DNA of 64,000 bases, from NCBI GenBank assembly GCA_029204225.1, contig CM055113.1:22701605-22765604 (forward strand), written 5' to 3'. The stretch comes from Diphasiastrum complanatum (Eukaryota > Streptophyta > Lycopodiopsida > Lycopodiales > Lycopodiaceae). The notes under the pieces are model-generated. The model saw nothing but the letters and a program-made list of their open reading frames with translations. It had not been told where the DNA came from and made no database searches. Of this stretch, positions 33,684 through 44,849 are shown in pieces. The position numbers and the translations under genes are program-made. The first letter of the stretch is position 1. Every line of letters starts with the position of its first letter.

Positions 33684-34281
33684 TTAGAAGAGGTCTTTCG
33701 TTTGAACTTTAGTAAGCCCGGATGAAATATTTTCAGAGTGCCTATCCGCCATAAATTGTAACAAGCGAATAATTGTCAAAAGTTCACTTATCTTAAATAG
33801 GTCAATCAGTGCAGCTCCTGGAGCAAGTATTCGTGAAGAGAATGTATTGGATATAGAAACTAATCATAGTAATATACAGAAATCATAGAATATGCCAATC
33901 TATAGACAAGGATGAGTTATGAAATACGCTAAGGAAGTCTGAGCAATGAGGACACCTATTGGCGAAATTTTCTTGTCTTTGGAATACGAAATTTCAATCT
34001 GTCTGTGTTCTTCCTTCCGCGAAAAGTGCATTGGTGTAATATTTGTAGGTGGTTTCTGGACGCCTGTGATATAGAAACTAATCATAGTAATATACAGAAA
34101 TCATAGAATATCCCAATCTATAGACAAGGATGAGTTATGAAATACGCTAAGGGAGTCTGAGCAGTGAGGATACCTATTGGCGAAATTTTCTTGTCTTTGG
34201 AATACGAGATTTCAATCTGCCTGTGTTCTTCCTTCCGCGAAAAGGGCATTGGTGTGATATTTGTAGGTGCTTTCTGGACAC
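33684..34281 (-). CDS. 3' exons with a tandemly duplicated 108-bp exon
   Basis: On the minus strand, exon copies 34174-34281 and 33956-34063 have matching acceptors (CACAG) and donors (GT after CCAATAG). They are 108 bp with phase 1 at both ends, so skipping or including one keeps the frame. Each encodes about 36 residues including EEHRQIEISYSKDKKISPI. A last exon 33684-33817 in matching phase encodes ALIDLFKISELLTIIRLLQF and ends in TAA. The preferred frame is supported because three of six differences between the copies are third-position silent, while every difference in the other open frame changes an amino acid. Linkage to the upstream C18orf63-like exons is inferred from phase and strand. 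No domain is recognised. Confidence 0.5.
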
Positions 34282-34285
34282 CTGT
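33850..34285. repeat. 218-bp tandem duplication carrying the exon copies
   Basis: Units start GATATAGAAAC at 33850 and 34068 and are almost identical across the exon and its flanking intron. The repeat includes both splice sites. Confidence 0.95.
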
Positions 34286-35045
34286 GAATATATGTGTAGC
34301 TTTTCATGCTTTGAGAAATCCCTCACTATGTTGCAATTAGAAATTTTTCTTGGTTTGTTGTTACTTAACAAGGTTACAACTCAAGCCAAAAGCAGCTGAC
34401 AGTGCCTGCTGTAGATTCAGAGAGCATGTTTGAACTTTTTTCTAGCTGTACAACCAAGAAAGGTACTGGGAATTTAGTCATACTTGTGAATCAATTTTTC
34501 AGAAGCTATTTATTCGTACCTTTGGGTTGCATTTTGCAGAGCACATGCACTCTGAGACTAAGCTATGACATCTTATGCTACAGTTATTTTTAAATAAAAC
34601 AACAGTAATTTCACAGCATGACGGTTGCTATATTATATAGCAATCGTTGATGTGCAGGCAAGAATTAGTGAATGGAATTTGCAACAAAGTTTTCCTGAAA
34701 TACATTTAGTAAGACGAAAAGATTGCTTAAAGAAGAACCAAATTTCGTGGCATAATACATGCGGAGAAACTTTTTAACATACCCCGAATAGTCTGTCGTA
34801 ACGAGACTCGAGGCATGAATGGCTTTATTTGGAGAGGAGGAGTTACAACGGCATGGATCTTCTTTTTCGGCTCTTCCTTTACTCCGTGGGTAACATTTGG
34901 AAATGGTTTAGGTCGATAGAACTCTGCAGAATTGTAGCAGAACGCTACCTCAAAATAAGTTGCCTACCGATTAAGTTCTACTGAGCCTCCTGATTAATCA
35001 CAATAATTTCAATCATGTTGAGAGAATGTCGACAAAATAACTGAA

Positions 35046-35926
35046 CTACATTGTGTCAACTTTCAAGGGTTGAAGCAACAAACTCTTTATGCTACACAAA
35101 CTAGAGCTTGTAAGTGTTTGAAGCTCTGTGCCAAACTCTGCTGATCCAAACTGGGCATCATTCCAGCCCTTGGTACAACCATACCCAGGCTGTATAGGAG
35201 GTAGCAGGGTTTTGCTCACGGTGGTCCAAGTTACACATTGGTTCACATGATTCTTTTCTGATGCATAAGCCTTCAGAAAACAAGATTAAGTTCAGACTTC
35301 AGGAGATTCAGACAGTAACACAAACTTATACAGAAGGTAGCCCTACCTTAGTTGGTGATTAGATGGATAAGGGGCGCACTAAAATTCGATGTACCTCAAA
35401 GCAAATGTGTCCAGCATTGAAGAAGTTCCATTCTGTTCCAAAAAGCACAAGAATGATTGGATTCAGATCCTCTTTCATCATATAAGATTTATTATGAATT
35501 TGAGCGTTACATGTAAAAATTCATGTCTAGGGTGGGTAAACTCAACATCGAGTGTATAGAACTATGATTGAAGATTGCTTTCTCATCACTATACGAGCAG
35601 ACCTGCAACGCTTCTTCTGAAATGCTCAAGAGAGCAAGCTGCTTTCGAGCATCTTACGGATGGGGCGGCCGGCATTAAGCCGCTTTTCTTCAAAATAAGC
35701 GATGAAGGAAGCCTGGGAACCAAAGGCGATTTAAGCATAAGGTTTCTGGTGGCTCCTTTATTCTTTTCAAAGCAACACTGCAAGAAGTTGTACGTGGTGT
35801 GATTTCAAACCAGGAGGCTTGTAAACCAGTTCTATTGAACGGAATACAATACTTTCTCCTCTTTACTACCTTTCTACGATTACACATGCATCGGAAGTTG
35901 TATGATCAAAAGCATGATTTAAGATC
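35046..35926 (-). CDS. Probable middle exons of the C18orf63-like gene
   Basis: Candidate exons on the minus strand are: 35870-35926 (NHAFDHTTSDACVIVE, preceded by TTCTAG and followed by GTAGTA); about 35595/35603-35777 (acceptor CTTGCAG; Lys/Ser/Pro-rich text ending LEHFRRSVA); and 35046-35270 (CVTWTTVSKTLLPPIQPGYG). The first fits in phase with the exon at 36087-36166. The others are open in more than one frame, so their order, boundaries and membership are uncertain. They would form the variable, low-complexity C-terminal part. Confidence 0.35.
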
Positions 35927-36086
35927 CTAGAAGGAAAAATTGGTCTGGACTTCATTTTGCATGCCAATACGTCCGTAATAAAACCAATGCAATTGTCAGC
36001 AGACACAGCGCTTCACGCTTTTGCTTTCAGCAACTTATTTTTAAGAAAATTAAGAAAAGACGTATCTACTGATCTCTCTTACATAC

Positions 36087-38481
36087 CAGAGATTATCGTT
36101 GTCACCATCAGGTCGTTGAAGCAGCACGTTTACATAGAAGCAGCTTTTAGGTACTTCGATCCCGTACTGACAAAATGAAAAGTACTAGAAAGAAATAGCC
36201 ATCAACAAACTGTCCAGTCATCAAGTTCTCCTTTTTGATCTTAAAGAGATAAATGATGGAATTCTGGAAATTTTCAATTTTCAGGAAGCTTTTGCAAATG
36301 AAGATTGAGAATACTAACATGGCAAGTCCAAAATAGTTGCCGCTGATAAAAACCTTTGTTCTCTGGTAAATTTTTTGCTATTCCTGGTAACGATACATGG
36401 AATCGTGGATTTGGTGAACAGTTGCAAGTTTTGATTCAGAAATTATCAACAATAATATGTATGTGCGGAGCTCTGGCGTAATAGTATTAGCAGTATACAA
36501 AACTAATATATGAATTGAAAAACAGCTTCCGTTTTTTGACGTGCTTGCGCAACTTACATGTTGAGTTTACACACATTGAAAACGTTTGAACTTCTTTTCG
36601 ATCGTCCCTTTCGTTAATTATATAAAGACATGCACCCTGGGAGAATACCTGCTATATGGCCTTGTTTCATTGAGGGCAACACACAGCATTGGAACTCATG
36701 GCTAATATCTCCATTATCGCAGTGTAAAATATCGGTCATATCAATAATCTGTCCATCACTGAACTTGTTTCTCCATGCCTCGGGCAAGACAGATATCGGC
36801 TGTTTTTGCAAGTACATGATGTCTCGATGAGTTTCCTCTAAGAAAATTATCTGAATCTAATTATCTAAGGAGACTAGAATAAGTGGCACATCTCAGATTG
36901 TAGATACTGCGAAAAGAAGTCAATAGGCTAGAAAAGAATATCCCTCACATGTTACAGCCTGCAGATGCAGAATAGAACCAAGATTATTGGTAGGGATTCG
37001 GGCATGTTGCAGCTACTTAAGGCACTAGTTTCTGTCGATTAAGATGTATAATAATCATATAGATCTATAGCTGTCTATGAGCCACATTTGAATTTTGAGT
37101 ACTTCATGGACCAGTCCCCAAATCTAAATTACTGCGGAGATCCTATTGTTAAGCGTATCACGAATCATGATCCATGAGTCGATGAGCATTTGTCTTACTT
37201 TTGCTCGTCGGAAGCATAGAACGTCTGGAGAAAAGACAAAAACTAGCTGGTCGTCTTTGTCAAGATGCACAGCCTCCTACATAATACAAAGGAATACGGT
37301 TACAGACTCACAGTATCCACACATATACCAGAAAAACTTTACAGGTAACTAAGTAATCTATCATCTATGCTGATTGCTGTACATGTGTAGTAGGCGACCT
37401 CTCTTACCAGTGAGAGAGCCAGTAAAGGTTGTCCCTCCTCCCAGGTAGCAATATTCCCCATAAGGAGTACATCATCGTCCAAAGACGTCCAGCCTTGTTT
37501 GAGAAGAGACGAAACTAGACCGTGCTGTATAGCTCGTCGCAGTATGGTACCAGAAGTAATGTCATCGTCGTCCTTCTCAACCGTGACCTATTGGATCCAT
37601 GCGGAATATGAAATACGGCATTAGTTTTAGTTGAATCTGGGAATATGTACATTGCTGTAATTGTTTTGCATGATAGCAGTGGGGCTAAATTTTTGTGGCA
37701 AATTAACTTTTACGGGCTACTTGATCCTCCGGTTATTTATGCTCAAGAAATTAGTTGGGGATAGCTTTCTGATCTGAGGTTATATCAGCTAACAATAATA
37801 TAAGTGTTAGCCAGGAAGCACGGAGAATCGAAATAAACAGCTGAATTCTATCCAATTTATCAGCTGGTTAAAGTTTTAGACGGATTTTGGCGATACCATT
37901 CTTGAAGATCGATGAAGACAGAAAACCTCTATGTTTTTTGGATGAATCAATTTCTGTAGTTGGTACCTGCAGCTCAAACTTCTCATTCTCGATGGCCCTC
38001 TGCACTGCTTCATATTGGCTGGTCTGGTGGTGGCAACCGAAGGTAAGCACATGCTTTACGCTATCATTCACAGCAAACACATTATAGTGCAATTTAAAAG
38101 TATATGCATACTTTCAAAGTCTACGTTCCTCGCAAGATAAGTCGGGGGCTGGAACAGGCAAAAGCTAACGAGTTTCGCACAACAAATATACACGATAGAT
38201 AGAACCTTAATCAAATAGACAAATTGGGCCATACATACTTCACAAACGGTACAAATTGTAGATTCATTCAGTGGAAAAGCGACGCAAGCGGATCCACCTG
38301 CTGCAGATTCTAATTGTCTACATACAAGTGTGAGGATTTGCATGTGGTTGAACTGACACCCCGCGGCTCCATTCGTCGCAGCTTTCTCGCTTAATCGTAA
38401 GACCATTTTTTTGAATCCGCCAGAAAGTGAGACAGGTGAGTGAGCATATAGCACTCCTTTGTGTTGGAAAAGTTTGGCCAT
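36087..38481 (-). CDS. C18orf63-like (DUF4708 family) gene, N-terminal exons
   Basis: Exons on the minus strand: 38239-38481 (ATG, 81 codons), 37967-38053 (29), 37408-37587 (60), 37199-37276 (26), 36649-36835 (62 plus one base) and 36087-36166. The first four junctions are phase 0, with good donors (GTATGT, GTACCA, GTAAGA, GTAAGA). One exon between the last two is missing from my model. From memory of the family, the match to animal C18orf63 is in a MCRQL-like segment (LVCRQLESAAGG), a long middle with LLALSLEAVHLDKDDQLV, and above all CCVLPSMKQGHIAG, which corresponds to the conserved VLPSMKMGQI box, then a YG.EVP segment. The family's function is unknown. GGCTATGGCC is a good start context. 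Downstream exons are described separately. Confidence 0.6.
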
Positions 38482-38677
38482 AGCCAGCTCTTTTCAGAAA
38501 ACACAGACAAACGGTAGAGCTGCTGGTGCAATTGTACTCAGATTTGGGGAATGATTTACTCCAACCTTGTTGCCTTGCCTTTGATGTGTTTTGGGGCTTC
38601 CCTAATTGTGGAAGGGTTGGACTTGTGCTATGGGGCACCCACATAAGGTGCCTTCCCTTGCGCAATGCCAGAGTCCT

Positions 38678-38763
38678 AGAAAATTGAGACTTTTGTCACA
38701 AATTTCAAGTGGAGAAAGGCCCTCAGAAAAATTGAAACTTCTGTCACAAATTTCAAGTGGAGA
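38678..38763. repeat. Short tandem repeat upstream of the C18orf63-like start
   Basis: Two copies of a roughly 38-base motif (GAAAATTGAGACTTTTGTCA type) start at 38678 and 38725, about 200 bases upstream of the ATG at 38481. Possibly promoter sequence. Confidence 0.75.
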
Positions 38764-38963
38764 CTAATAATTAGTCGTCATATAGCACATGATCCATGGG
38801 CTATGTGGCATCTAGTCATTATTTGATTGTCCACTAGAGCTCTAGTGGAAGGTATTAGTCTTTGACAACATGTAACTATTGATTTAAGGTGACTCTAAAT
38901 GTAAAGGGAAAATGAATGCGTTCTTTTAGTGATGATAAATAAAATTGTATGAAGTTTTAGGGT

Positions 38964-38982
38964 GGGGGGGGGGGGGGGGGGG
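38964..38982. repeat. Poly(G) run of about 19
   Basis: Nineteen consecutive G; a likely sequencing/assembly weak point. It marks the left edge of the palindrome cluster. Confidence 0.85.
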
Positions 38983-39078
38983 CGGGGTTGGAGGTTAGGT
39001 GGAAGGCCCCTCTCATAGCGGAATTGCTGAGGAGGTGGACCTTCCAAGACGTGAAAACTTTTTTTGCCATAATTTTGT

Positions 39079-39429
39079 TTTTACATGCACCTTCCGCGCG
39101 GAAGGTCATGTAAAACAAAGTAAAATTTTTTACATGCACCTTCTGCATCCTAGAAGGTGCATGTAAATCGAAAAAAAAAGGAGGTGCACAGAGTCCACTG
39201 TGGGAGGTACCTCCTAAGAATTTTTTTTTTAGGATGGGGGGTCACCCTACGAGGCCGTTCAGCGAGGAAGGGCCTTCGGCCGAGGGCGGTAGCCCGAAAT
39301 GGAAAGCCCTTCCCATAGTGGGACGACTGAACAGGTGCACCTTCCTCGACATGAAAACTTTTTTTAAAACCTTTTTGGTGCCTTAACTTATTTACATGCA
39401 CCTTCCGCATCCCGGAAGGTGCATGTAAA
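39079..39429. repeat. Three palindromes of a short dispersed foldback repeat
   Basis: 39079-39115, 39129-39167 and 39391-39429 each read TTTACATGCACCTTC...GAAGGTGCATGTAAA. The last two are perfect (arms of 16 and 17 bases, loops of 7 and 5). The last two sit in larger units repeated with an offset of 262 bases. Related fragments occur near 22670, 33315 and 33361. Confidence 0.9.
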
Positions 39430-39499
39430 ATTTTTTTAAAAAAGGGAGGCGCACAAGTTCCGTTGTGGTCCTTTTTCTTCATAAAAAAGGAAAAAATGA

Positions 39500-41380
39500 T
39501 TTTACGTTAGAAGAAATACTCAAAACTTTAGAGACTTCGTTCACAAATTAGAATCAATGTATACCCAACTTTAATTGAGCCTGTAGGCAAGGCTCCATCG
39601 TCATCTGCCGACGGAGGACATAAATAGATGCCATCATGATTTGTAGGTCCAACAAAATCAACTTGCTTTTCAGCACTCGAAAATATAAAGAAAAAGTTCA
39701 CATATAAAAAATTAGCTTGTCTCTTTATAGTTGCAACATGAGTTTAACTAATTACACTCACAATAACAAATAAAATGTTATAAAATAGGACTAGAAAAAC
39801 AAATGTTTTTTGAAAACCAAGTGTTGATTGATATATCTTGTTTCTCATTCAATCCAATTTGTACAATAGATATTCAATATTTTTCTCCCACATGCAATGA
39901 TTATCATGTGCGCACTATCACAGATGTACTGTCAAACAATCTACTTAAATATATTCCATTAGTGCTCTTACTTGTCTAAGACAATGTGTCCATCGAGAAA
40001 GAAGGTGGTCCACTGTTTGAAGGGAATAGTTAGCAGGATATGAGAGGTCAACATGAACATAATCTGGCAATGGCTGATCACACTGAGGCTAAATTTTCGA
40101 GATGATGTTATCACGATTATTCTCATAAGGAGGGCTTGTGCTTCTCAACATCCTAAATTGAAAATCTAAAGAGAATGCTTATTGTATCTATTCATTCAAT
40201 GGGTGACTTAGATGGTGTTTAAGTGTCAACAAGTATTGCATGTTGCCAAGGGGGTGTATCTAAGGGTGTTCAAGAGATAGTTTAAGTCTTTATGATTGTG
40301 AGAATAGGCTGATTTTCATGACATGTTTTATGTACAACATTGGTTCCACATTGATAACATTGTCATTGCCATTAGCATCTACTTGAAAGTATTGAAAACT
40401 AATTATGCTAATTTATTAACTTAATGATGGAATGCCATTGAGAATTCAAACATCAATTATCTTATATCTATAAAATTTATAATTGCAAGGTTGTTTGAGA
40501 GCGGAGGGGGAGCGAGGAGTAGAGCCATATGGTTTGGAGCGCATGATCTAGATCGTGGTCTTTGATGTGGATCATAGTCTTTGGTTGCCGTCTTCTTGCT
40601 ATTCTGTTGTGTATTGGAGAACCCTCTCACATTTGCATCTTCTCTGGTGATTCTGCTTGCTCTTCACTCTTCACTCTTAGTGCCTATGCTGTGTTTCTTA
40701 ACACTGCTCTACGATTCTCTACTCCCATGTAAGATTTGCTCAACTCTTCCCCTACTATATTGAAAATTGTGTTTCTTAACACATTACCTAGCCCCTCTAT
40801 CTGAGCTCCTCTCCTTTTGCTTCTCTCTCTGCTCTCTACCCTCGTGCTTGCTGCTACTTTGGAAAGTGTGTCCCCATTAGAGGAGTTCTAAACTCTAGAA
40901 CAACCCTTTGTAAAGATGCTTTTTATTTTTTATTATTTGTTTCTTAATTTCGTCCGGCATGTGGCCCAATCATAATGCATATATTCGAAATCTACGTAAC
41001 GTAGATGAAATTAAGAGTTATAGAAATAAACTTTTAAAAATTTTAAGATTGCCGCCGGGCAGCATGAAAGCATTCTATTGGTAGACAATGTCTGCCCTGA
41101 ACGTATCCATCTGCCCGACGACAATGTCTCTATTTAAATTTTTAACCATACTAGTTGATAAATTGGTAAACTTCAAGCTACACAGGTACAAGTCACGTTC
41201 GACAATAACCATAGTTACCACATGTAGTTACTATCATCCAAAATCCTAGTCACATTTAATAAGTCTAATGGAACTTTGAATCTAGATTCAATGTCATAGA
41301 TTTGAGAATTTGGTGCTGCACTTGTGGCAACAATTACTATGGCTAGGAGACCAAGATCCAAAATTGAATCGGTGATGCTT
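39500..41380. other. No gene recognised
   Basis: AT-rich sequence. A Leu/Ser-rich 60-codon frame at 40581-40763 is not convincing. No repeat pair, domain or RNA gene was seen. Confidence 0.4.
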
Positions 41381-41384
41381 CACA

Positions 41385-41717
41385 ATGAGAAGGATGAAGC
41401 TGGAAATTGAAACCAATAAGATACATGAAAAACTCATGGGTTCTACAACATCCATCCTCAAAAGGCATGTTTCGACCAAGGAAAAGATGACATTCAAATC
41501 TTATTGGAAATCTAAGATCTTTGAGTTTAGGACTTCTCTAGGAGGGCAATCAATCTCAGAAGTCTTGGTTCAATATGTCTATATGCATTCAGAACTATAT
41601 CTACAAGATTTCAATATTCATGATTCTGCCAGATTTGATAAAAAAGGAGGCAAAATCATCATCAGACCTAATAACTTTTTACCCTCTTACAGGGTACCTT
41701 CATCGAGTTACATATGA
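41385..41717 (+). CDS. 110-codon ORF of unknown nature
   Basis: Open frame starting MRRMKLEIETNKIHEKLMGS and ending in YRVPSSSYI. Composition is ordinary, with a Lys-rich N-terminal half. I recognise no domain, and no splice partners were identified. It may be a retroelement gag scrap. Confidence 0.25.
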   Translation: MRRMKLEIETNKIHEKLMGSTTSILKRHVSTKEKMTFKSYWKSKIFEFRTSLGGQSISEVLVQYVYMHSELYLQDFNIHDSARFDKKGGKIIIRPNNFLPSYRVPSSSYI

Positions 41718-41794
41718 TGGGAACCGCGAGGTTCCAAAGATGAAGACCGGATAGAGCCGACTTGGCAGGACTAGCTACTACTATTGCTTGCGGT

Positions 41795-42601
41795 CCAATT
41801 CTCTTTCAAGCCCCAGATCGTTTGTGATGATCCGTTGTAAAATTAAACCTGCAAACAACAGACAATGTTGAGTAAGGTAACAACAAAAAGTTATCTACTA
41901 CTAGCATGCATTTCAATATTGCAGATCATACACATTACAAAACGGAGCATTGCGAAAATCGCTTCTATTATCAGAACTGAATTTACAATACTTTCTTAAG
42001 CGCAGTATGTTTCCCAAATCAGCGCGTTTGCACAAGAGAGATGTTCTCTATGTTGTGTATTTCGATAAAATGCTGCCCGTGCTTGGCAATGTGACTTCTC
42101 CATCCCTTGTGATGACCAGATACTCAGGCTTCCATATGTGTTTGCAAAAAGTGTTGTATGATCTCTTAATATATGTTGCACATGTCAAAATCGTAGTGTC
42201 AGCCTTATGCTCTGATCAAAATATATAGTTCAATAGAAAGCAGATCTAATAATTTCTACTAACCATGTAATGAGTGACGTGATTTGCTCCCCATGATTTT
42301 GATACTGCATCAACAAATTCGACACAAGTCTTTTATAGAGCTTACTTATCAATATCAGAAAATTTATCTTTTCTTAGAATTTTTATTATATTGTCATGCT
42401 TTCTCCATACGTCAACTTTTAGTAATCTAGTTGAGACCCTCACCTCAAAGTCATGAGTGGCAGCAATGATATCTTTCCAGATTGAGTGTTGAATATCAGA
42501 AGCCTTACCTGTGTGGTCTGATAGGAATCGACATGCTTTTGCTCCTCCTATGCTTGGCTTAGTAGGAATATTTCTTGAATTCTTAAAAGCTTTTCATCTT
42601 T
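41795..42601 (-). pseudogene. Open stretches of an unidentified gene or element, cut by element F
   Basis: On the minus strand, 42601 to 42341 is open for about 87 codons (including IWKDIIAATHDFEVRVSTRL), ending at GTAAGC that could be a donor. Further open pieces follow (CVEFVDAVSKSWGANHVTHYM near 42275-42340, and a short end segment LILQRIITNDLGLERELDRK near 41800-41850 after an acceptor-like TTTGCAG). Element F begins at 42604 immediately beside it. The other flank of F carries an LTR-PBS (G) on the same strand, so this may be G's internal region. Alternatively it is a host gene. Confidence 0.3.
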
Positions 42602-42603
42602 CT

Positions 42604-43516
42604 TGTAGAACACCTGATCAGACAAATCTCGATTCTACTAACAAAGTGCGTAGTTTACTTGACAAACGATGAGAAAGAAACGAACACGAACTCGAAATAT
42701 TTCTATTCATGATCAAGCTCGAAGGATTCATAAAATTTATCTTGCTTGAAACTCGAAAGATTCGCGAAACAAGTTCTTGTAGAAGCTCGTGGTTTTTTGT
42801 TGAAACTCGAAAGATTCGCGAACAGAATCTTGTCATGAAATATTCTGTTTCTAGTTCAAACCTCAGATGTCGCAAAATTGTTGCAAACAATTCATGAAAT
42901 CCTTTGATTCTTCTTCAAGCTCAAAGACTATCATCTGTCGTGAACATTTCGGGAAACACGAAAATGTCGTGAAGAGACAAGTGTCACGAATAATTCACGA
43001 AACACGAGGCTATGACGAAGAGATAGACTATAGTGAATAATTTGTGAACAGAAATTATTTGACCCTGGATACAGCGCGTTGATTTGAACATCAACCGTCG
43101 TAAACGGTTAGATCTACTGCTATAAAATCAAAAGGCCAAAAGACTTGTAATTAAAAGGCCAAAAGACCAGCCCTATAGCAATATAAATACACGTGCACTA
43201 CTCGTTGTAACACTGAAAGAACTCTCAGATTCATTCAATAAGAGACACACGAGATAAGACAACAAGAGATGTATGCTGCTTTAGATTAGAATTATCAATT
43301 CATTTTTGATCAATAGTTTTTGTTTGTCTCTTAAATTGTCTTAAGTTGTCTCTTAAATCCGCATATTATTTTCGCACGCTAATTCAATCAAGGTAAATAC
43401 TGTTCTATTAGTACATAAATCAGAAACAAACCCGATTGAAGACATTGATATTAGTTTAATTCATTCAAACTTTCATCGTGTTTTTTTGTGAAAGAATAAT
43501 TACTATTTTTCCTACA
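42604..43516 (+). repeat. Element F 5' LTR
   Basis: TGTAGAACACCTGATCAG to TTCCTACA. TATAAATA near 43183 is a plausible TATA box. It contains two TTCGCGAA palindromes (42761-42768, 42815-42822) in repeated CTCGAAAGATTCGCGAA units and several CACGAA/TCGTGAA motifs. Confidence 0.92.
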
Positions 43517-43616
43517 GTGGTATCAGAGCAAAATAGTATTGATACAGTGATATCAGAGCATATCAGAACTGATACAGTGGTATTAGAGCGAGTCAGAGTT
43601 GATACAATGGTATCTT
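43517..43616 (+). promoter_or_regulatory. Primer-binding site reiterated at 30-bp period (three units plus partial)
   Basis: Units start at 43517 (GTGGTATCAGAGC), 43547 (GTGATATCAGAGC) and 43577 (GTGGTATTAGAGC), each ending TTGATACA or CTGATACA. A partial fourth (ATGGTATC) starts at 43607. The first is the genuine PBS next to the LTR end CTACA; the repeated unit includes the ACA-G-TGGTATC junction text. Confidence 0.92.
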
Positions 43617-44270
43617 CATACCCCTCTCAACATTCTTCATACATCCATCAGCAAATCGCATTTGGAGTTATTCAAAAAATAGAAGATGTCGTCGATCAAC
43701 AATATTCAGGCTAAGATCACTATGATTTTGGATCCAGAAGGTTCAAACTACTTGATTTGAAAATTAAAGACTTCACTCATATTGAAGGGCGAAGGTCTTT
43801 GGCAATGGATAAAACCAATATAGGAGAAGCTAATAGCTACTCCTGGCCAAGAACTTTGAGAATGGAGTTTAAGAAATGACAAAGCTATAGCAATTATTGC
43901 GTCTTCAGTGCATGACAATATACTGCTAGATTCTACATCAATTTTGAATGCAAAAGATTTATGGGAAGAATTGCAAACCAAAAATGAGACTCGATCTCGT
44001 AATCAAATCATGTTATTGGAAAACCAATTTATTTACCTACAATGGGACGACAAAGAGTTGAACACATTCGTATGAAAGATAAAAGACCCGTTTATTTTCT
44101 TGCAAAATTTCAACGCAGAAAATGCAATTTCAAAGGAAAAATAACTTAGTTATTTTCTTTGAGCCCTACCTAGGTCATTCCACACAACTCGAACCTTATT
44201 GGCGAAACATGCGACAATGACACTTCAAAAGGCAATAGACGAAGTTAAAGAGGAAGTACGCTAAGACGAT
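43600..44270 (+). pseudogene. Element F gag remnant
   Basis: An ATG near 43608 (MVSSYPSQHSSYIHQQ) opens a short frame. Copia gag text then continues in changing frames with many stops (for example an EGRRSLAMDKTNIGE segment and TMTLQKAIDEVKEEVR near 44215). A Lys/Ser-rich tail follows to about 44400. There is no zinc knuckle. Confidence 0.6.
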
Positions 44271-44407
44271 AATGGTGATTCCAAAAATTCTCTATTTACT
44301 CAGAAGAATAAATCTTCTAAGAAGTCTAAGTTTAAGAGGGAGTCGTCTAAAAAGAATGAGTCTAAGACAAATGATCAACAATCTGGAAAACAACAGAAAA
44401 TTTTTGG

Positions 44408-44596
44408 TGAATTGTGCATTCAGATATTTGTGGACCATTTGGAGTATTGTCATTGGGTGATGCAAAGTACTTCATTACGTTTATTGATGACTTCAGCAAA
44501 TTCGCTGTAGTATACTTTTTACGTACAAAATCTGAAGCTTTCAAAAAATTAGCTGAGTATATGAAATTCTCAAAAACTATTATGAGCTACCAATGA
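44408..44596 (+). pseudogene. Element F integrase fragment
   Basis: A 60-codon piece with the first catalytic Asp (HSDICGPFGVLSLGDAKYFI) and the IDDFSKFAVVYF segment. Gag joins it directly, so protease, GAG-pre-integrase and the zinc finger are missing. The second Asp and the Glu are also gone because the sequence jumps to the linker before RT. Confidence 0.85.
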
Positions 44597-44849
44597 CGAC
44601 ATAAGTAAAACAAGCAAAAGATGAAAGAGAATTACCAGATTCAGAGGGAGATCAAGATCGAGTACCTAACAGACTCGAATCACCAGTTCGAATTCTAGTA
44701 GACAAGATCGAATCAAAATCGAACTCAAAACCTGTAGAATCGAACTCGAAAACACCTGTGAGAAGATTTGACAGACAACGAAAACCATCAGAAAGGTATG
44801 GTCAGGATGTTTTTAACACAACCATCGAATTTTGTGGTTTTTTTGATGC

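Noticed and set aside
21610..38481. SAP exons as the 3' end of the C18orf63-like gene
   Set aside because: The SAP exons have their own plausible ATG exon at 22404-22454 and a stop closes the upstream gene at 33684, so two genes is the simpler reading.
38957..39482. Minus-strand frames across the palindrome cluster
   Set aside because: They run through poly(G) and repeated palindromes, with no domain or splice support.
43517..43616. CRISPR-like direct repeats
   Set aside because: Three contiguous 30-bp units without spacers, matching a primer-binding site next to an LTR; this is a retroelement leader.
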